64,000 bases of DNA from Solenopsis invicta (GCF_016802725.1 NC_052664.1:13294016-13358015); one strand, 5' to 3'; counted from the stretch's first letter, positions 28,402-42,223 are shown. Notes: a model not told the origin generated them from the sequence alone. Made by a program: numbers and translations.

Positions 28402-29571
28402 GTAATTTTAAGTTTAGAATCGATTCACAATAATACGTTGACAAGTACAATTGTTGAGTTTTCAATTAAAAATATTGATTATTGATAAAATTATTGCACA
28501 AAATGTAAATAGGAGTTATAATATCACCCTCTTCTCTACATATAATATTTATTTCTGCCTTAATTATAAAAAGAATTTACTTATTCTGTTCATAAAAATA
28601 TATTTTTCAATAAGAAATTTAAAAAACATAAAAATTAATATTACATTTTATACACTAACCATTTGTAAAATGTAAAGAAATATTTATAATAATCTCCTAA
28701 TATAATCATTTATGCAAATAAAGTATATCAGCCAACTATTTATCACCATGCAGTCGCACGGTAGATACAATAATCTTCCTAATAAATTTCCATGTATTGT
28801 AGGAAACCATTTTCAAGGTTTTGAATAAAGTTTAAAAGTTTAATACTATTTAAATTCCAGCCGTAACTATTAAAAAGCTAATCGTTTGCAACTAGTTATT
28901 TATTACCTCACGCGCAATGGATAAGAAGAACCTTCGGTATTGTTTGCGCGTACCACGCGCTACCAGTAAGCGCTAAAAACTCAAAGAGCGTCCTCGCGAT
29001 TTTCCTTTCACCGACAATCCGTGATCGCAGTTCGTTTTAGCGGAAGAAAGTTTTTTTTTGAATCAAGAATTTTCTTTTATACGATGAATCGTGAACTTAG
29101 TACGTCATAAAAGATAGCGTTTCCCAAAAACTTTCTCTTTCTTTTCTTTCTTTCTGACGTGCATCATGCCATTTTTTACAAACTTGTTTGCAAGGTGGAT
29201 TGAGAACCGATAATGACGGAGGGAGGATATCGCTTATTTGCCTGCTCAGCTTGGCGTAACGAAATTATTGCACCGCGGCGGGCCCTCTCATCGTAACGTA
29301 ATTGTGTCATTTACTAACCAAGCAATGTATTTAGTTGGCGATTTTACATAAAAGGTGAGCATTCAATCGTGGCCACAGTCTCTATCGATTGCTCGGACGT
29401 GACGAACCGTAGGTGAACTATCAATGACCGAAGCGATTTCAAACGCAGATTTACAGTGCAATTGAGATTTTTTAACTCTAACATTTGTAAAAGTACAAAA
29501 AAAACGCAAAAGCACACAAAAAAGTAAAACGGATAAAGTGAAAAGAAGGATGATTAAAAGGATATCGGAGT
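28402..29571. other. AT-rich then GC-raised region
   Basis: 28402-28860 is AT-rich. From about 28860 to 29450 GC rises and CpGs appear, directly upstream of a candidate coding exon, so it may hold a promoter or 5' UTR. No specific core motif is convincing. Confidence 0.3.
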
Positions 29572-29773
29572 ATGCCAGACCAAAGATTTGGTGTCCGCAA
29601 GAGGATTATCACTTGCCTGGTGATGGTATTTCTATGTCTACTACTTCTGCTTTCCCAAACTCGACCAAAAAAAAGAGCGAAATTGCGATTTATCACAATA
29701 CCAAGGAGAAGTGCGAAGATGGAGGAATTTTTGTTTTGCAGTCTTCGATTGCTGCCGACGGGACGTATCACAG
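29572..29773 (+). CDS. Candidate first exon encoding a type II membrane anchor
   Basis: The ATG at 29572 (A at -3) opens MPDQRFGVRKRIITCLVMVF, continuing with a Leu run and then a basic stretch (RPKKRAK). A short basic tail followed by one ~16-residue hydrophobic helix is the start of many type II Golgi enzymes and other anchored proteins. The exon reaches a donor CACAG|GTACAT at 29774 in phase 1. A second frame overlaps it (ATG at 29550) but has no such structure. No downstream exon was found in the window, so this is a possible gene start and not a proven one. Confidence 0.3.
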
Positions 29774-32150
29774 GTACATAATTAATAATTCAAGATGAAT
29801 TTGATAGTTTGAGAAATAAGAGAAGGTGTTATTTCTTGGTTGAAGCAAATTTTGTTGCTTAATAGGATAGAGTGGAATATTTTGTGCAGTAGATATTTTG
29901 TAAAATTCTAATTTTTCTAAGCGATGTAGTAGATAAAAAGCTGCCGTTCTAGTACGAATTATTTATCGTTCGAATACGCATTAGATTACAAAGTCTCAAA
30001 TAGATGAAACGTTTCACGCGTATTTTATAGGCAGAAGTTTGTTCTGTGGCATTGCAGATTCATTCTTTTACAAAATATATCGCTATTTTCGGTAAGTGTC
30101 TCGTTATTATTTTCCATAATTTGTACATTGTGCGTAATCATTGAAATGTCTGTTGTCAAGAAATATCGTGCATTGCGATGAAATATTTGGCGTGTTTGCT
30201 ACAGAGCGCGAGAGATTTATGACAAATGGGCATTGGAGGTGTTTTGTGCAATATAACGAAGCATTATGTAGTGGTGGAATATGCAATTGTATGTCTATAT
30301 TACAAATATAAATTTTATTCTGTAGCTTTAGTTAAACGTAAGCTATCGAGGTTTACCATAGTGCATTTTGAAGTTAAAATACACACTTTTTAAAAACATC
30401 AATTAATTTTGTGTTATCTTTTTCTGTTTTTGAAATATTGGCAAGCAAAGAAAAACGTCCACAAAACACTCCATTTTATTCTAATATTTAATAAATAATA
30501 ACTATTTTTATTATGTATAAACGTCAAGATCCGCTTTGACAGAGAAAAGGCACTTTCTTTTATTTCTTACGTTATTCTCATTATCTAATATCCAATTTAT
30601 AATTATAGATAAATTAACAGTAATAAGAATATTTTTAAACTTGAAATTATTTTTTAGATAGTTTATATTTTTAGACTATTTTGGATGTGAATAATTCTTA
30701 ATAACAAAACTACCATGATATGAGACAAATATCCTAATCATCGGACACGTACTTCAGAAATTTATACAAAAACATATTATTTTAAATTGTAATCTTTAAA
30801 CATTAAAAATTCTGATTAAATGTTAATATTATAATAAAAACGTATTTAAGATTAATAAAATAAAGTTTTTGTGTACGTGTCCAGATATAAGTATATGATC
30901 ACTGAGAGGTTTACCTCAGCATAGTTTGACATTGTATTTGACATTACATATCTTTAATTAAAGTTATTGTTTCATTTTTATTACTTTTAAATATAGAAAT
31001 ATAAGAAAAGTTTTGAAATATAAATTTTACTAATTTTTTTGACAAGTGAAATAGTTATTTACGTTAATTACATTAAGCAAACAAAATCAATTCCTCAATT
31101 AATTCTTTCAAATACATTAAATAAAAAATTTATCGTATTTTAATATAATTTAATTAAAAATTTTTGATACATTATAAATAAAATTTTATCCTTTCCAATA
31201 AAATTGCATAATGTTTTTTGATCACCAAATGTATATATAATAACAACTGGCAAACAAATGCATTTATCAAATGAATTTTATACATTTAAGCAACTCAATT
31301 TTTTAAAGTACTTTTAAATTAATAGTTACTATTTTATCATAATACTTGATCGAATATCTCTCGAGATTATCGATAAGATTTTCTTGTCTATTGAAAATAC
31401 ATTACGATTTCCATTAGATTGATTGACCTGAACATATATTCGGATTCATCGTCAATCCATGTCACTTTCTGATAGTTCATATTGATTAACACATTGAGTC
31501 AACTGGAAATATTGAATAAGTTGATACTAAGCTGTTATTTTGCATGATTAGCAAATTGACTAATCACGCAATAAATTCAATAAAATATGATTCGTAATAT
31601 AAAATATTATAAATATGTATATTTATAAGTTGAATTACTACTTCACTTTAAAAGAAATATTAATTTTTATTCAGTATTTTTTTTAAATTTGGCTTGTTAT
31701 ATATTATGCAATTCTACAGATTTTACTAAATTTTTAATATTTTTTAATATTTTAGAGAATTTGCAGATTTTATTACAATGTATTGATTTTATTACTATTG
31801 ATTAAAATATATTATACTAAATTATTGAATATAATATTTTACTTAGGTACAATATAAAAAATTATTAGGCCAAATAAAAAACTCTTTTTTAAATTTCCAA
31901 GTTTAAATTACACCTTGTTCAATATTCAAGCAAAAATGTGTGATTACGCTTTTTATTGTAAAATATACATTTGTTAGGCAGCGTTTACCATACAATTATA
32001 ACGTTAAAAATAATAATTTCTTTCTACTAAAAATAAATATTTAAGATTTAAAGGATTCTTAAATTTCTGTTAATAAAATTCTTAACTTTCATTTGTGATA
32101 TTTTCATTAAATAGAGAGTGACTAAAAAGATGTAGTGCAAAATGACTAAA
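29774..32150. other. AT-rich stretch
   Basis: No coding, RNA or transposon feature recognised. It could be an intron of the candidate gene starting at 29572. Confidence 0.4.
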
Positions 32151-32530
32151 ACAAATGAAATAAAACAGAAACCCGACCGACTCGTGTAAAATGAAAACAT
32201 GTTGCACAACTCGTCTCTAATGAAACGGCATGCCCGAAAAGGAATAAAAACGTGTCGGTACCCGGGTCTCGTTCTGGACGTTGTTCACGTGCATCTTCGC
32301 AGAGAATTCCTCGCTCGGTATTCCTCAACGCATGCACGCGCGTGCCATTTGTTCGGATCAGTGTCTGCGCAGAGATGCAGCACGGATGCAGAGTCAAGAG
32401 GCGACTGTAGTTACGAGCCGCGACTACGACGGCGACGCTCAATATATTCTTTCAGCACGTGTGGTCCAGACGAAAGATATAACACACGCCTGCTCCTCTC
32501 TTTAGAAAATATATATCCTTTATCCTTCTA
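32151..32530. other. GC-raised island
   Basis: CpG-containing sequence with overlapping short frames on both strands and no family resemblance. It may be regulatory. Confidence 0.3.
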
Positions 32531-32559
32531 GCATTTTTGATTATTGATATATCGACCCC

Positions 32560-32630
32560 CTTAAGAAAAAGTGATGATATTAGTTACGACTATAACTAAA
32601 AATCAGTTTATTGGAACACTTTTTCTTAAG
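32560..32630. repeat. 71-bp nested hairpin
   Basis: CTTAAGAAAAAGTG at 32560-32573 pairs perfectly with CACTTTTTCTTAAG at 32617-32630. A second palindrome, TTAGTTA-CGAC-TATAACTAA, lies inside. It could be a tiny MITE or a transcribed hairpin. Confidence 0.65.
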
Positions 32631-33949
32631 AATCGCATTCCAATTCTATGATTTTATAGATACTTTGCCAACAATGCACGTTCGAGAGCGTTTTCTAGTA
32701 TCCATTAGGGGACACATAAAGAAAACTTTTATTTATATGGTTCATCAAAAAAGTAATATAACATGAATATATATTGCGATTTCAGATTATATTATTTTAA
32801 AAGCTGACTTAAGATTTAGTACATTACAAAACTATTAAACATACTTTATTAGAAATATTAATAACATTTATATATCATATTAATATTATTCATATCATTT
32901 ACATGAACAGACAATTATATAAGTTATAAGGATAATTGCAATAAGCTCTTTTCTTATGCAATTATCTTGATCAAAAACTAAATTAGAATCATCTTATTTT
33001 TCTACTATTATATAGAAGTATATGTTTACTTTAAATTGAGTCAATTTTATATTAGTCTAGTCAATTGTACGTTAATGATCTATTTTTTGTTCCGCTCATC
33101 GCAGTAATGTAACAACTCTTTCAAAATTCACCATGAAGTATAATATCAACGTTTATCGAATTAGAATAATGATATTTCCGAAACGGCAATAAATTCGAAT
33201 AGAAGCCAAGTCTAGGTCGAAATATCAAAAGAAGCCAAGAGTAGTGGTTTCTATTGCGAACTGTATAAACCTCCGTCTCTCATTTTCTACCTCGAAAAAG
33301 CATCGCAAGGGCGACTCTTGGCGAGGTTCTTTCCATTTGGACGAAAATAAATTGGTAGGTGAACTCGCTTTCCTGAACTCGCTCGCCACTACCTCCGCAG
33401 AACGGCAAAGGGAGCAAAAGATGCCACGTGGCTCTTGCCTCAGAAGCTGGACGAGCGGAAGAAGGTTTACATTGATCAGCAAATCCCATCGGTTTTGCCA
33501 TTAAATATTTACCGTGAACAGGAAGCCCGAGTGAAACTGTTAAGCTCGTGGCTTTGCGTTACGCTGCAAACAAGTCTGTATCTTTATATCAAAGAAGTAC
33601 AATCTTTTTTTTATGCGATTGACGATTAACTTATTTTGCGAAATATGGCAATGGTTTAGTTTTCATAAATTAACAACTATATTTTGATCGTAAAACTTTC
33701 TCACAACCGCAGTATAAATATATCGTAATAGAAAATTTATATTTAAAAATAAATGAATTAATGATTATTAACGCTCACAAATCTCACAAGTACCTTCTTT
33801 TTTTATATATTTTTATTGTATTACGAGATCAAGCTAATATTATTATCTATATTAAACTCGTATTTTAAGGAAGAACAACTTAATAATTTAATAAATTAAA
33901 AGTAGAAAGATATTCAACCGTTCATGTAACATACAAATCTAAACAAGAA
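32631..33949. other. AT-rich DNA with a GC-raised patch at 33.24-33.56 kb
   Basis: Several short frames overlap in the GC patch on both strands, but none shows a domain or clean exon structure. Confidence 0.35.
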
Positions 33950-33959
33950 CGCTTTCCAC

Positions 33960-34118
33960 GGTCATAACTGGATCTTAGTGCTTTCGTATTTACTTGTGTG
34001 ATTTTACATCTCTCAGATTCAATACAAGCTGCGTGTCGTTACTTTTGGTCGTAACACAGCTGTAATCGAACAAGAGTCAGTAATATCACTGACCAAGCAC
34101 CAAGATCCAGCTACGATC
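33960..34118. repeat. Hairpin MITE, copy 2 of the family
   Basis: GGTCATAACTGGATCTTAGTGC at the left pairs with AAGCACCAAGATCCAGCTAC at the right. The inner parts are partly paired. The same arm sequence occurs at 27611, which shows that it is a repeat family. Confidence 0.6.
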
Positions 34119-34739
34119 ATAGAAGGCATTTTTGTATGGTAATAAATTAATATCATATATATTAAATTGTTTATATTTTCAAAATTCAAATATACATTTA
34201 AAATACTTTTCTATTTCTTTACAGCATTATCTATTTATTTACATCATTATCTATTTCTTGACGTTCTACATCAATTTTCATAATATTATTCCAAACATTA
34301 AAAATACAAAGATTAAAGTAAAAATTACCAGCACATAACATTATATGTATTAAATTATTTTATAAAAATTCAAAAATGTTTAATTTTAAATTTTTACAAT
34401 GTATAAAACTGTCATAAAACTCATCATAACTCTGTTGCGATTATTTTGGTTATTGCGGTTTATAAGCAAGAAATAATTTTGAATAACGTAAAATATATAG
34501 GTTATAGATAATCGTATATAACGTGTTGTAATGGAAAATTTACAATGGAAGATTACATATAATAAAGGCAAAACAGTATACGCGATAAAATCGTTGAATC
34601 ATCAAAGAAAAAAATTTTTGTATGCAATAAATTCTCATGATACATTCAATCAAAAAATGTTGACAGTCACTTTGAACTAGTTTTGTTTAAATCATTCCTC
34701 TATGCAAATCTTGCAACGTTTTATTCTCTCTCCTTTTCT

Positions 34740-34784
<45 letters not shown>

Positions 34785-36456
34785 AACTTTATTTTCAGAA
34801 ATATGCAACAAAGTAATGCCAGTACGAGCCAACATTGAATATTCGTGTGTATATAATAATATTATTATTACAATCTCCAACTTATCTGCGCTCCGCATAT
34901 TTATCGGTCTCAAAACGCATTCTTTACATGAAAATGGAATCCGCAACATTAAATTGACTAACAATTTAATTGTTTATGCTAATAATGCATCTACAAGCAG
35001 CTATTTATTTTTTCACATAATTTCTCTAAATTCCATACAAAGTATTTACTTAGTTAGAATTACTAATCGTAATTATAGACAGATTTTGTGAAATCTATAA
35101 AGATTCTGTAACAGTTTAAAATGTAAAATATAAATTAATTTTATTTTACATAGTTATTTGTTTCAATGTAATTTGTTTAATAAATAGATATTAATATTTG
35201 TATTATTCAATCTCTAGTGTTGTATTAATATGAATTTAACATTAAAAAATACAGCATACTTAACAAAATGTAGTAGATTCCTAATAAACGCTAAAGATTA
35301 TTACTGTTTATTCACTTATTCTCTTACTTCCTTGGCATCTTTGGCAACTTCTTCCTTCTCTCTAATCATGTCTTCAACTTTCAAAGAAACTTTGGATACG
35401 AATAATTATTTATTTATTCTTAAGACGATAAGTGCTCGATTTGTCAAGCTTGTGCGAAATCGAATTGGTAGTTATAACAGTCCCTTTCGAGGAATGCAAA
35501 GCTTTCGCGAAGATTTAAGCAGGTTCGTTGCCTAACACGTAGGCAAGCCCCGGACCGAGAATACCGATATATTTGCATAATTGTGCGTACAAATTCCGAA
35601 CTTCGCCCGAGAAGGATTTGCTGCGCGCATGACGCCACCATCGTGGTTAGCGTGAAGTCTAGCGGAGAGAGAGAATCGTATCCAATGAATTATTTATGCG
35701 AATACACGTCCTTTTAAATGCCATCGTAATTCCATCGCAATGCTGGTTTGTCTTGCTCAGCCGTGCGGAGAAGCATAAGTAATGACGCCTCATGAACAAA
35801 TTTATTAACTTTGAAAAAACGAACAATTAACTCAAATGATATTGATACAAATTTCGCAAATTGTGACTGTAGAATGATAACCAATATCAAATCGTTAAAA
35901 AGAGCAATATAGTCATTTGTAAGTTAAATATTCCAGTTTATTCGAATACGTAAGAATAAAATATGTAGTTATGTTATTATAATCTCGCTAATGCGTTGAC
36001 TTGGCACCGAGACGCAACGGCGCCTCTTGATTTAAGATATGGAAATCTGTGTAAAAACAGACACGAATTGACATAATACATTGCACGTAAGATGTTGGAA
36101 AAATCTAAGAATTGTCTGGCAAACAAAATTTATAAATATATTTTGTTAGAAGTTAAAATGTCACAAGAAGTATCCATCAAATTAGAAAACTTATATTATA
36201 GATTCACTACATCGTAATATTGCGATATATTTTATTAATGAGTGATATTAATTCATTGCTCTATTTTTGGACAATAAAATACGTGATATTAAGCAGAACA
36301 AGAATAATTATAAAGTTCCATTATTTTTGTGATGTGATAATTAATTCTATTAATGTTTTCATATTTAATATTCAAAAGTACGTCCGAAATAACTATTCGT
36401 ACTTATTGGAGAGACATCATATCGAGCAACCATATTGGTGATACTCACGCACAATT
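34119..36456. other. AT-rich region with a (CT)n microsatellite
   Basis: No supportable gene. Near 35314-35390 the minus strand reads VSLKVEDMIREKEEVAKDAK before a stop, which looks coding-like, but it has no clear acceptor or longer context. Confidence 0.35.
34744..34782. repeat. (CT)n microsatellite
   Basis: Uninterrupted CT dinucleotides for about 39 bp. Confidence 0.95.
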
Positions 36457-37038
36457 AATAGGGGAAGATGGGGTAAGACAGGGCAGTGTTAAGCTTTGAA
36501 AATAAATAAAAGTTAGGTTTTCATAATTAACGAGTCGTTTTTATTTTTATAGTAGTCTTTAGACATTTTGTCTTTTAATATATTTATCATTAAAATAAAA
36601 TTTTAAAGTATTATAAACTTTATTTAATAAAAACCAAAAAGAGATATTTCTTCCCATCTTACCCGACGGGTGGGATAAGAGAGTATCCCACTGGCAAGGT
36701 ACGATACCTATGCGTTTTTAGCTTAATTTTTTCTTATACGTTTCTTTGGCTCTTATATAATTTTATTTTATACATTTCTTGCTTTCTTCCTTCCTTTTTT
36801 CGCCTCTGTTTGCTTTCTCGCTATTATATCTTCTTGTAGTCAAAGAAATCGCAAAAAAGTATAATTTATGGTCTATCTTAAAAACGCAGCTATATCATTG
36901 ATTCATAGGTAACTTTTAATTATCGAAGAGCCGCATTTATAGCGTATGCTCGATTGTAATTTCTGCATTCAAATCGCACGATACAGGAGATATTTCGTGT
37001 TACCTCCCTACCCTTTCTTGCCCCACCTATCCCTATTT
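36457..37038. mobile_element. DNA-transposon-like element with GGGGTAAGA-type ends
   Basis: The left end AATAGGGGAAGATGGGGTAA and the reverse complement of the right end, AAATAGGGATAGGTGGGGCA, are similar inverted ends about 580 bp apart. Further motifs in both orientations lie at 36653-36680 (CCCATCTTACCC and GGGTGGGATAAG), so two nested or partial copies are possible. The interior is non-coding. Confidence 0.5.
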
Positions 37039-37364
37039 CTTCTTCCAACTATATCTAGGAAACAAAATATCTCAGCAAAATGAAACAAAATGGATTTTAA
37101 AGCTAAAAGTGCATATACCTTTACGTGATGTAAACGGAATTTATAAAAACATTTTGCTGCGGATGTTACAATACAATAACATGGAAACTTTCAAAATCGT
37201 TTTTTACCTCTTTGATATTATTTTTCTCAAAATTGTAACGTGATATCTAAATACCGACAACAGATTTGCGTTCAGCACGCAAAATTCTATAAAAATCACA
37301 TTGTCTCAGTACATCCGCAATAAAATTGTCTATTTTTGCAGGCTAAAATTATTTAAGGAATCCG

Positions 37365-37386
37365 GGAATTTTTGGACACCCTGTAT
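37365..37386 (-). repeat. Isolated transposon end (ACAGGGTGTCC type)
   Basis: On the minus strand this reads ATACAGGGTGTCC followed by AAAAATTCCCGG, a motif found at ends of many insect DNA transposons. The partner end was not located. Confidence 0.4.
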
Positions 37387-37698
37387 ATTATACAAACCCA
37401 AATCTGGATTGTTCTTTACATTTTTTACTAACCTTTTTAAGCATATAAATGCACAATTAATTTTATTTTAATACTCCAATAATTAAAAAACACTCATTTG
37501 ACTACTTCAGTATCAATCATAAATTCCGATTTCCCTTGTAGAAAAAATACTACTGAGCACTACTGCACTACAGGAGTGTAATAATTAATATGCGACGTGA
37601 TCGGATAGGGCGGCATCGGCAGAGTAGAGCGCACTTAAACCCGTGCTCCGAATTTTACGGAAAAGCTACTCACACGAAATGCAAACTTGACTTAAAGT

Positions 37699-37806
37699 TG
37701 GTTTATAATAGCTGTAACCGTAAGAAATTGGCCAATCATAGTCGATTTACAGAAGAATAATCAACTATGATTGGAGAATTTCTTACGGTAACGGCTATTA
37801 TAAACC
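37699..37806. mobile_element. 108-bp hairpin MITE
   Basis: The left arm GGTTTATAATAGCTGTAACC-GTAAGAAATT pairs with the right arm ending ACGGCTATTATAAACC. The arms are about 42 bp with few mismatches and a ~23-bp loop, and there is no coding capacity. Confidence 0.8.
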
Positions 37807-37884
37807 ATCTCTTACACTCACCGCACGCACGACCCATCTGATCGGTAAAATCAGTGACTTTACAAGAATAGTTTATCTTACCAC

Positions 37885-39036
37885 GGCACGCTGTCTTAGT
37901 TCAGAAATCCTCGAGGCGTCGGTCCTTCTCTCGACTCGTGGCGAGGCCCACTCGACCCACAGCTTCTTCTTTTTCTTGATTATTGGTTCCCACCTCCAGA
38001 ATTACAAGGACAATACGACCATGATACAAAAACAGTATTAGAAATCAAAGCTCAAAAGACAACAACGTTGTCCCGACAGGCCGATTGTGATGTAAACGGC
38101 AATTAAGAAAATATCAGTAATGGGCAAACACGTCTCAACAAGTAGGAGGTCTTAAACGGACTCTCTCGATTCACAGCAAAGTGAATCACAAGGATCTATC
38201 GCAGGTGGCACGTAGGATCTCTCGCCCCACGCACGGGGGCTCGTAACGCCTCGCGATTGGGTCTGCTTAATCGCGCAATCTTCGCGGTCCTCATTAATTA
38301 GGCTGTCGCGTTTCAGCACGTAATTTGAGGCGGGTCGGTGTTTTTGAACAGTCCGCGAATTCTCCCGTGGTTTTTCCGACGTTGGATGGCTATCCTTACG
38401 GATCTTTTACCTTGTCCGCAGCCTCCACGCTCGGGACCAAGGCAGAAATCTCTTTTTGCAACTCTACTGTCGGGATCTCCCACGCGATATTCTGTGTGGA
38501 GTGTCGACTTCCTCTCGTCCGACTTTCCCTCTTGTGATATTCTGCAAGATGCAACGACTTTAATGTTGCATACGTGCGTGACGATATGAAAGTAATTAAA
38601 TAATGAACGGAGATCACCCGTGATGCGCGTTCCCGCTGTCCTGTGCACGATCCCATAATTTCCTGATGGCGTACGTCCTCTTTCTTGCAATTTTCTCGCC
38701 GGGTGAGACATCTTTGATACAGCTTCGATACAGCAAAATTAGCCGCCGATTTCAAAGTTCGCGCAAAACGTCCGTAAAATTTAACGGACAAACGCACACA
38801 AAACAAAAACGCGAGAAATCTCAATTGCACGCACCAACACGTCTGTCTCCGAGCCAAGAGGACCTATAACCGCAGCATTCGTTTTTCGGTTAGATTTTAC
38901 GATCCCTGTGACAAGCAACCAAACAAGACGTCACGTCACAGTATACAATTACAACAGTTTTCTCTTATAGAAAAATACTGAATTTTAAGCAAAAAAATTA
39001 TTGGAAATTATTGGAAAACTATTCCATCCATTATAT
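37885..39036. other. GC-raised, probably repeat-derived block
   Basis: The block is compositionally unlike its surroundings. The minus strand is open for 153 codons (38857 to 38396) and a second frame overlaps, but neither shows a recognisable domain. The coding-like tail IPTVELQKEISALVPSVE lies at the end of the first. It could be an old retroelement body next to the LTR-like piece at 39037. Confidence 0.3.
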
Positions 39037-39341
39037 TGTTACGCTCAGCGCAGTTCAGAGTAGCAACCAAGGTGCCGCGCAACACTACTCGTTTACTCGC
39101 GCACTCACGCCCGAATTAAGCAAGACTTCTTTACTCAACATGGAATCACTGTTATTGTAAGTCACGTTACAATAAGCACGTCCATTCGGCAGAACGGCTT
39201 GTCACCAAATCCCACAAATCCAGCTGTCCAGTTGACAGCTAGTTTACAAACTCAGCCGTTGTCACGGAGAACGCTACGCGGCCTCATTCACCCTGCAGCT
39301 CGATCTCGCCTCGCATGGGTGGCTCACCTCGGGGCACAACA
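39037..39341. repeat. Possible LTR remnant, ~305 bp
   Basis: The piece begins TGTTACGCTCAGC and ends GGGGCACAACA, with TG...CA ends and higher GC than its flanks. No matching target duplication is visible, so the call is weak. Confidence 0.3.
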
Positions 39342-42218
39342 CTATTTATAAAATATATTTTTTAAAACATTGTAACATATTTTTTTATAAAAATCTCTCT
39401 AAATTGGAATCACTGAAAAACGTTAAACAGTATACTTATAATGATTTCAGTAGTATACTTATAACTACATCAATCAGAGTTTCGTTGTCTTCCAGTGATC
39501 ATACACTGATTTCGACCAGTAAAAGTATCCCCCTCTCTTAATTACTAAAAGACAGTAAAGAGTTATTAATAATCACAGACATAAGTTTACTACACATTAA
39601 GAAGACTCAGATTTAAAGAGTAAGAATTTATAAGTCATATAATAAAAAAAAAAAAAAATACAAAATTTTATAAAAATATTTTGTTAAGAGTTCAAATTCT
39701 GTCATTAATTAAAATAATAATCAAATAAAATTGTTATTAAGTAATATTTTTTAATATTAAAATCTCATTAAGTATATAAACTAGTTCACAGCAATGATAA
39801 TGTTTATTTTAATAACATTTTAAAAATTATTTAAAGTCAAAGATTTAATATACAAATGAGGATTATAATAATCCGAATCGTAAACGATCAAAATTATTCA
39901 ATAGCATAGTATGAAGTTTTTGTTCATAAATGCCTTCATAAACGTACTGATTTGTCATCTCTTATTGATTTTCATAACTCAGTTACAATGCAAACTGTAT
40001 CAAATTATAAATTACATATGTACCCTAGTTATAATTATGACCAAAATAATTAATATTTCAAGAAATAATTATTTCACACAAAATAATTATTAATGATTAA
40101 GTCTACGTGCAACAAATAAAATAATTTATAACATATTATGCACCCTAATTGCTACCCCGTTATCCCAAGTTTGTCTAGACTGTCATAATATACGTCCTCG
40201 CTCTCTCTTTTGTTTCTGTGTTTATTCTTATTTTTTGACTGAAAATTCTGTACTCGCGGAAACAGTTGTGATCGCGTACAAATTATTAGAATATAAGCAG
40301 CATTTTGCATAACGTTCCTGATAGTAATCCGTACAACATTTACGATAGTACGCAATTTCACGATGAACGAACTTTGAAAATACACGTAATGAACAAACTT
40401 TGAATATAGGAAGGTTTTAACAAATTATCAATATACAAAATGTCATATTTATGTCATGCGATACATAAATGATAAAACGTGAGGTTAATTACGACAGTAT
40501 TTACTAATTAGCACACCGCACCCTCAGACCGAAGTCGATCGAAGTTTCATATCCGCAAAATTCTGTTTAATGATAAATAAATTGGAAAACAACGTTGAAA
40601 ACTTTGCTCTGATAACATGTGATACGATATAATTAATAAAGTCGAATTAATGGTTAATTAAAATACAATGGTCTGTTGAAAAATATACAATCAAAATTTA
40701 ATATTGCTCACTTAATACATTTACATACAAATTACATAAAATATATATTATTAGTAAATGTTCGATACATCACAAATTTTAATTACTTAAAATACTCGGC
40801 GATTCGTTATATTATCTCGTACTTTTAATCCAAAAACGATAATCAAATTATATTTAAAATAGCGGATATTTAAAATGTGATATAAAATATATAGAAACGT
40901 TGTTAAGAAAAGCATTATTACTTATAAATATTGCAATAAAACAATTGTTTCATTGTGACAATTTCTATTTTCTGTTGTATCGATGCCTATAATAAACTAT
41001 ATCGATTAAGCATATGCGCCGCTAAAGATTTTCTATACTAATTTTTAGAGATATTTTTATATATACAACTGTATGTTAATTTCATTAAAAGGAAATACAA
41101 ATATTTGCATTATTTAATTTAATTTAATTTATAAATACAAATATTCTCAAGTAAATAAATAATAAAACATAAAATGTATTTACAAAAATAATTTTAAAAA
41201 TGCAATTTAAATTTTACATGTCGAATACATGTTTACAGAGTGTTTAAATATCTTCAAATATCTTTATAAGATCAAATAAATAAATCGCGCAAAATATCTA
41301 CTTTGCTGAATATCTTAATACATTATTTATTGTACAAGTTAATCACGCAATTATAATTACACATTATAATGATTATAGAGATTGATCAAGAAAATCTTAA
41401 AGTATTTTAAAAAAAAACTGAAAATTTTATGAAACGTCTCTCAGCATTATAATTAAAGATTTCATAGTTATTTTGTTAAACATTTATTGAAAATTTTATT
41501 TTTCATGAACTTTAAAGCAAGTAACTAATTTTATCCGTCTTTTATTATTTCCTTCTTTTGGCAATAATTAAATAGGGAAACAACGATTTATGAAAATTTT
41601 TTAAAAAGACGTTATTTTGAAAAAAACATCTTTCATAAACAATTAGCAAAATTGTAACTTATAGAAAGAAGTTACACTGTGTGATCCGTGTGAGACAATA
41701 CTTATTCGGCATTTATTGCGATCTCAGTTTTTCGTAATAAATCTGGGGACTCGATTCCCTTTTACTATCTACTTTTTTTTTAATGAGAGGTGCCAGACAT
41801 GCAGATTCACCAATTTTACAATTACATATGTTACTTTGTGTCAGAGAATACAGTGATTATACACGGTATATTATTTATACAGCTGTTTGTATCCTTAAGT
41901 GTCAATATAGATGTGGTAATGCGGTAATTGTGTGTATTACAACTTACAGTGCACACACATGCACACACACAATTTTGTATTAGGATTTTGGTCTCAAATT
42001 AATCTTAGGAATTTATCCTTAAACATTATTACAGTTGTTACCACACTTTTTGTAATATTTAAAATTATCTATATATTACCGGTACCCATAATAGATTTTT
42101 ACATTTAAAACAGTAACATCTTGAGATGTCATCAATCAAAGAGCTAGTATTTTATTATAAAATATTACTTAAGACAGTTTTTGAAATAAGAATTGTCTAT
42201 GAATACCAGCCTATGTGA
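39342..42218. other. AT-rich stretch
   Basis: No gene, RNA or mobile-element feature recognised. Confidence 0.45.
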
Positions 42219-42223
42219 TATAT

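Noticed and set aside
35314..35390. Minus-strand VEDMIREKEEVAKDAKEVRE followed by a stop
   Set aside because: It looks coding-like, but there is no convincing acceptor or upstream continuation and I recognise no protein, so it was not called as a gene.
38396..38857. 153-codon minus-strand frame
   Set aside because: No ATG-supported family, overlapping frames of similar length exist, and the block looks repeat-derived.
39037..39341. Firm solo LTR call
   Set aside because: The ends fit TG...CA but no target duplication is visible, so it is kept only as a weak remnant.
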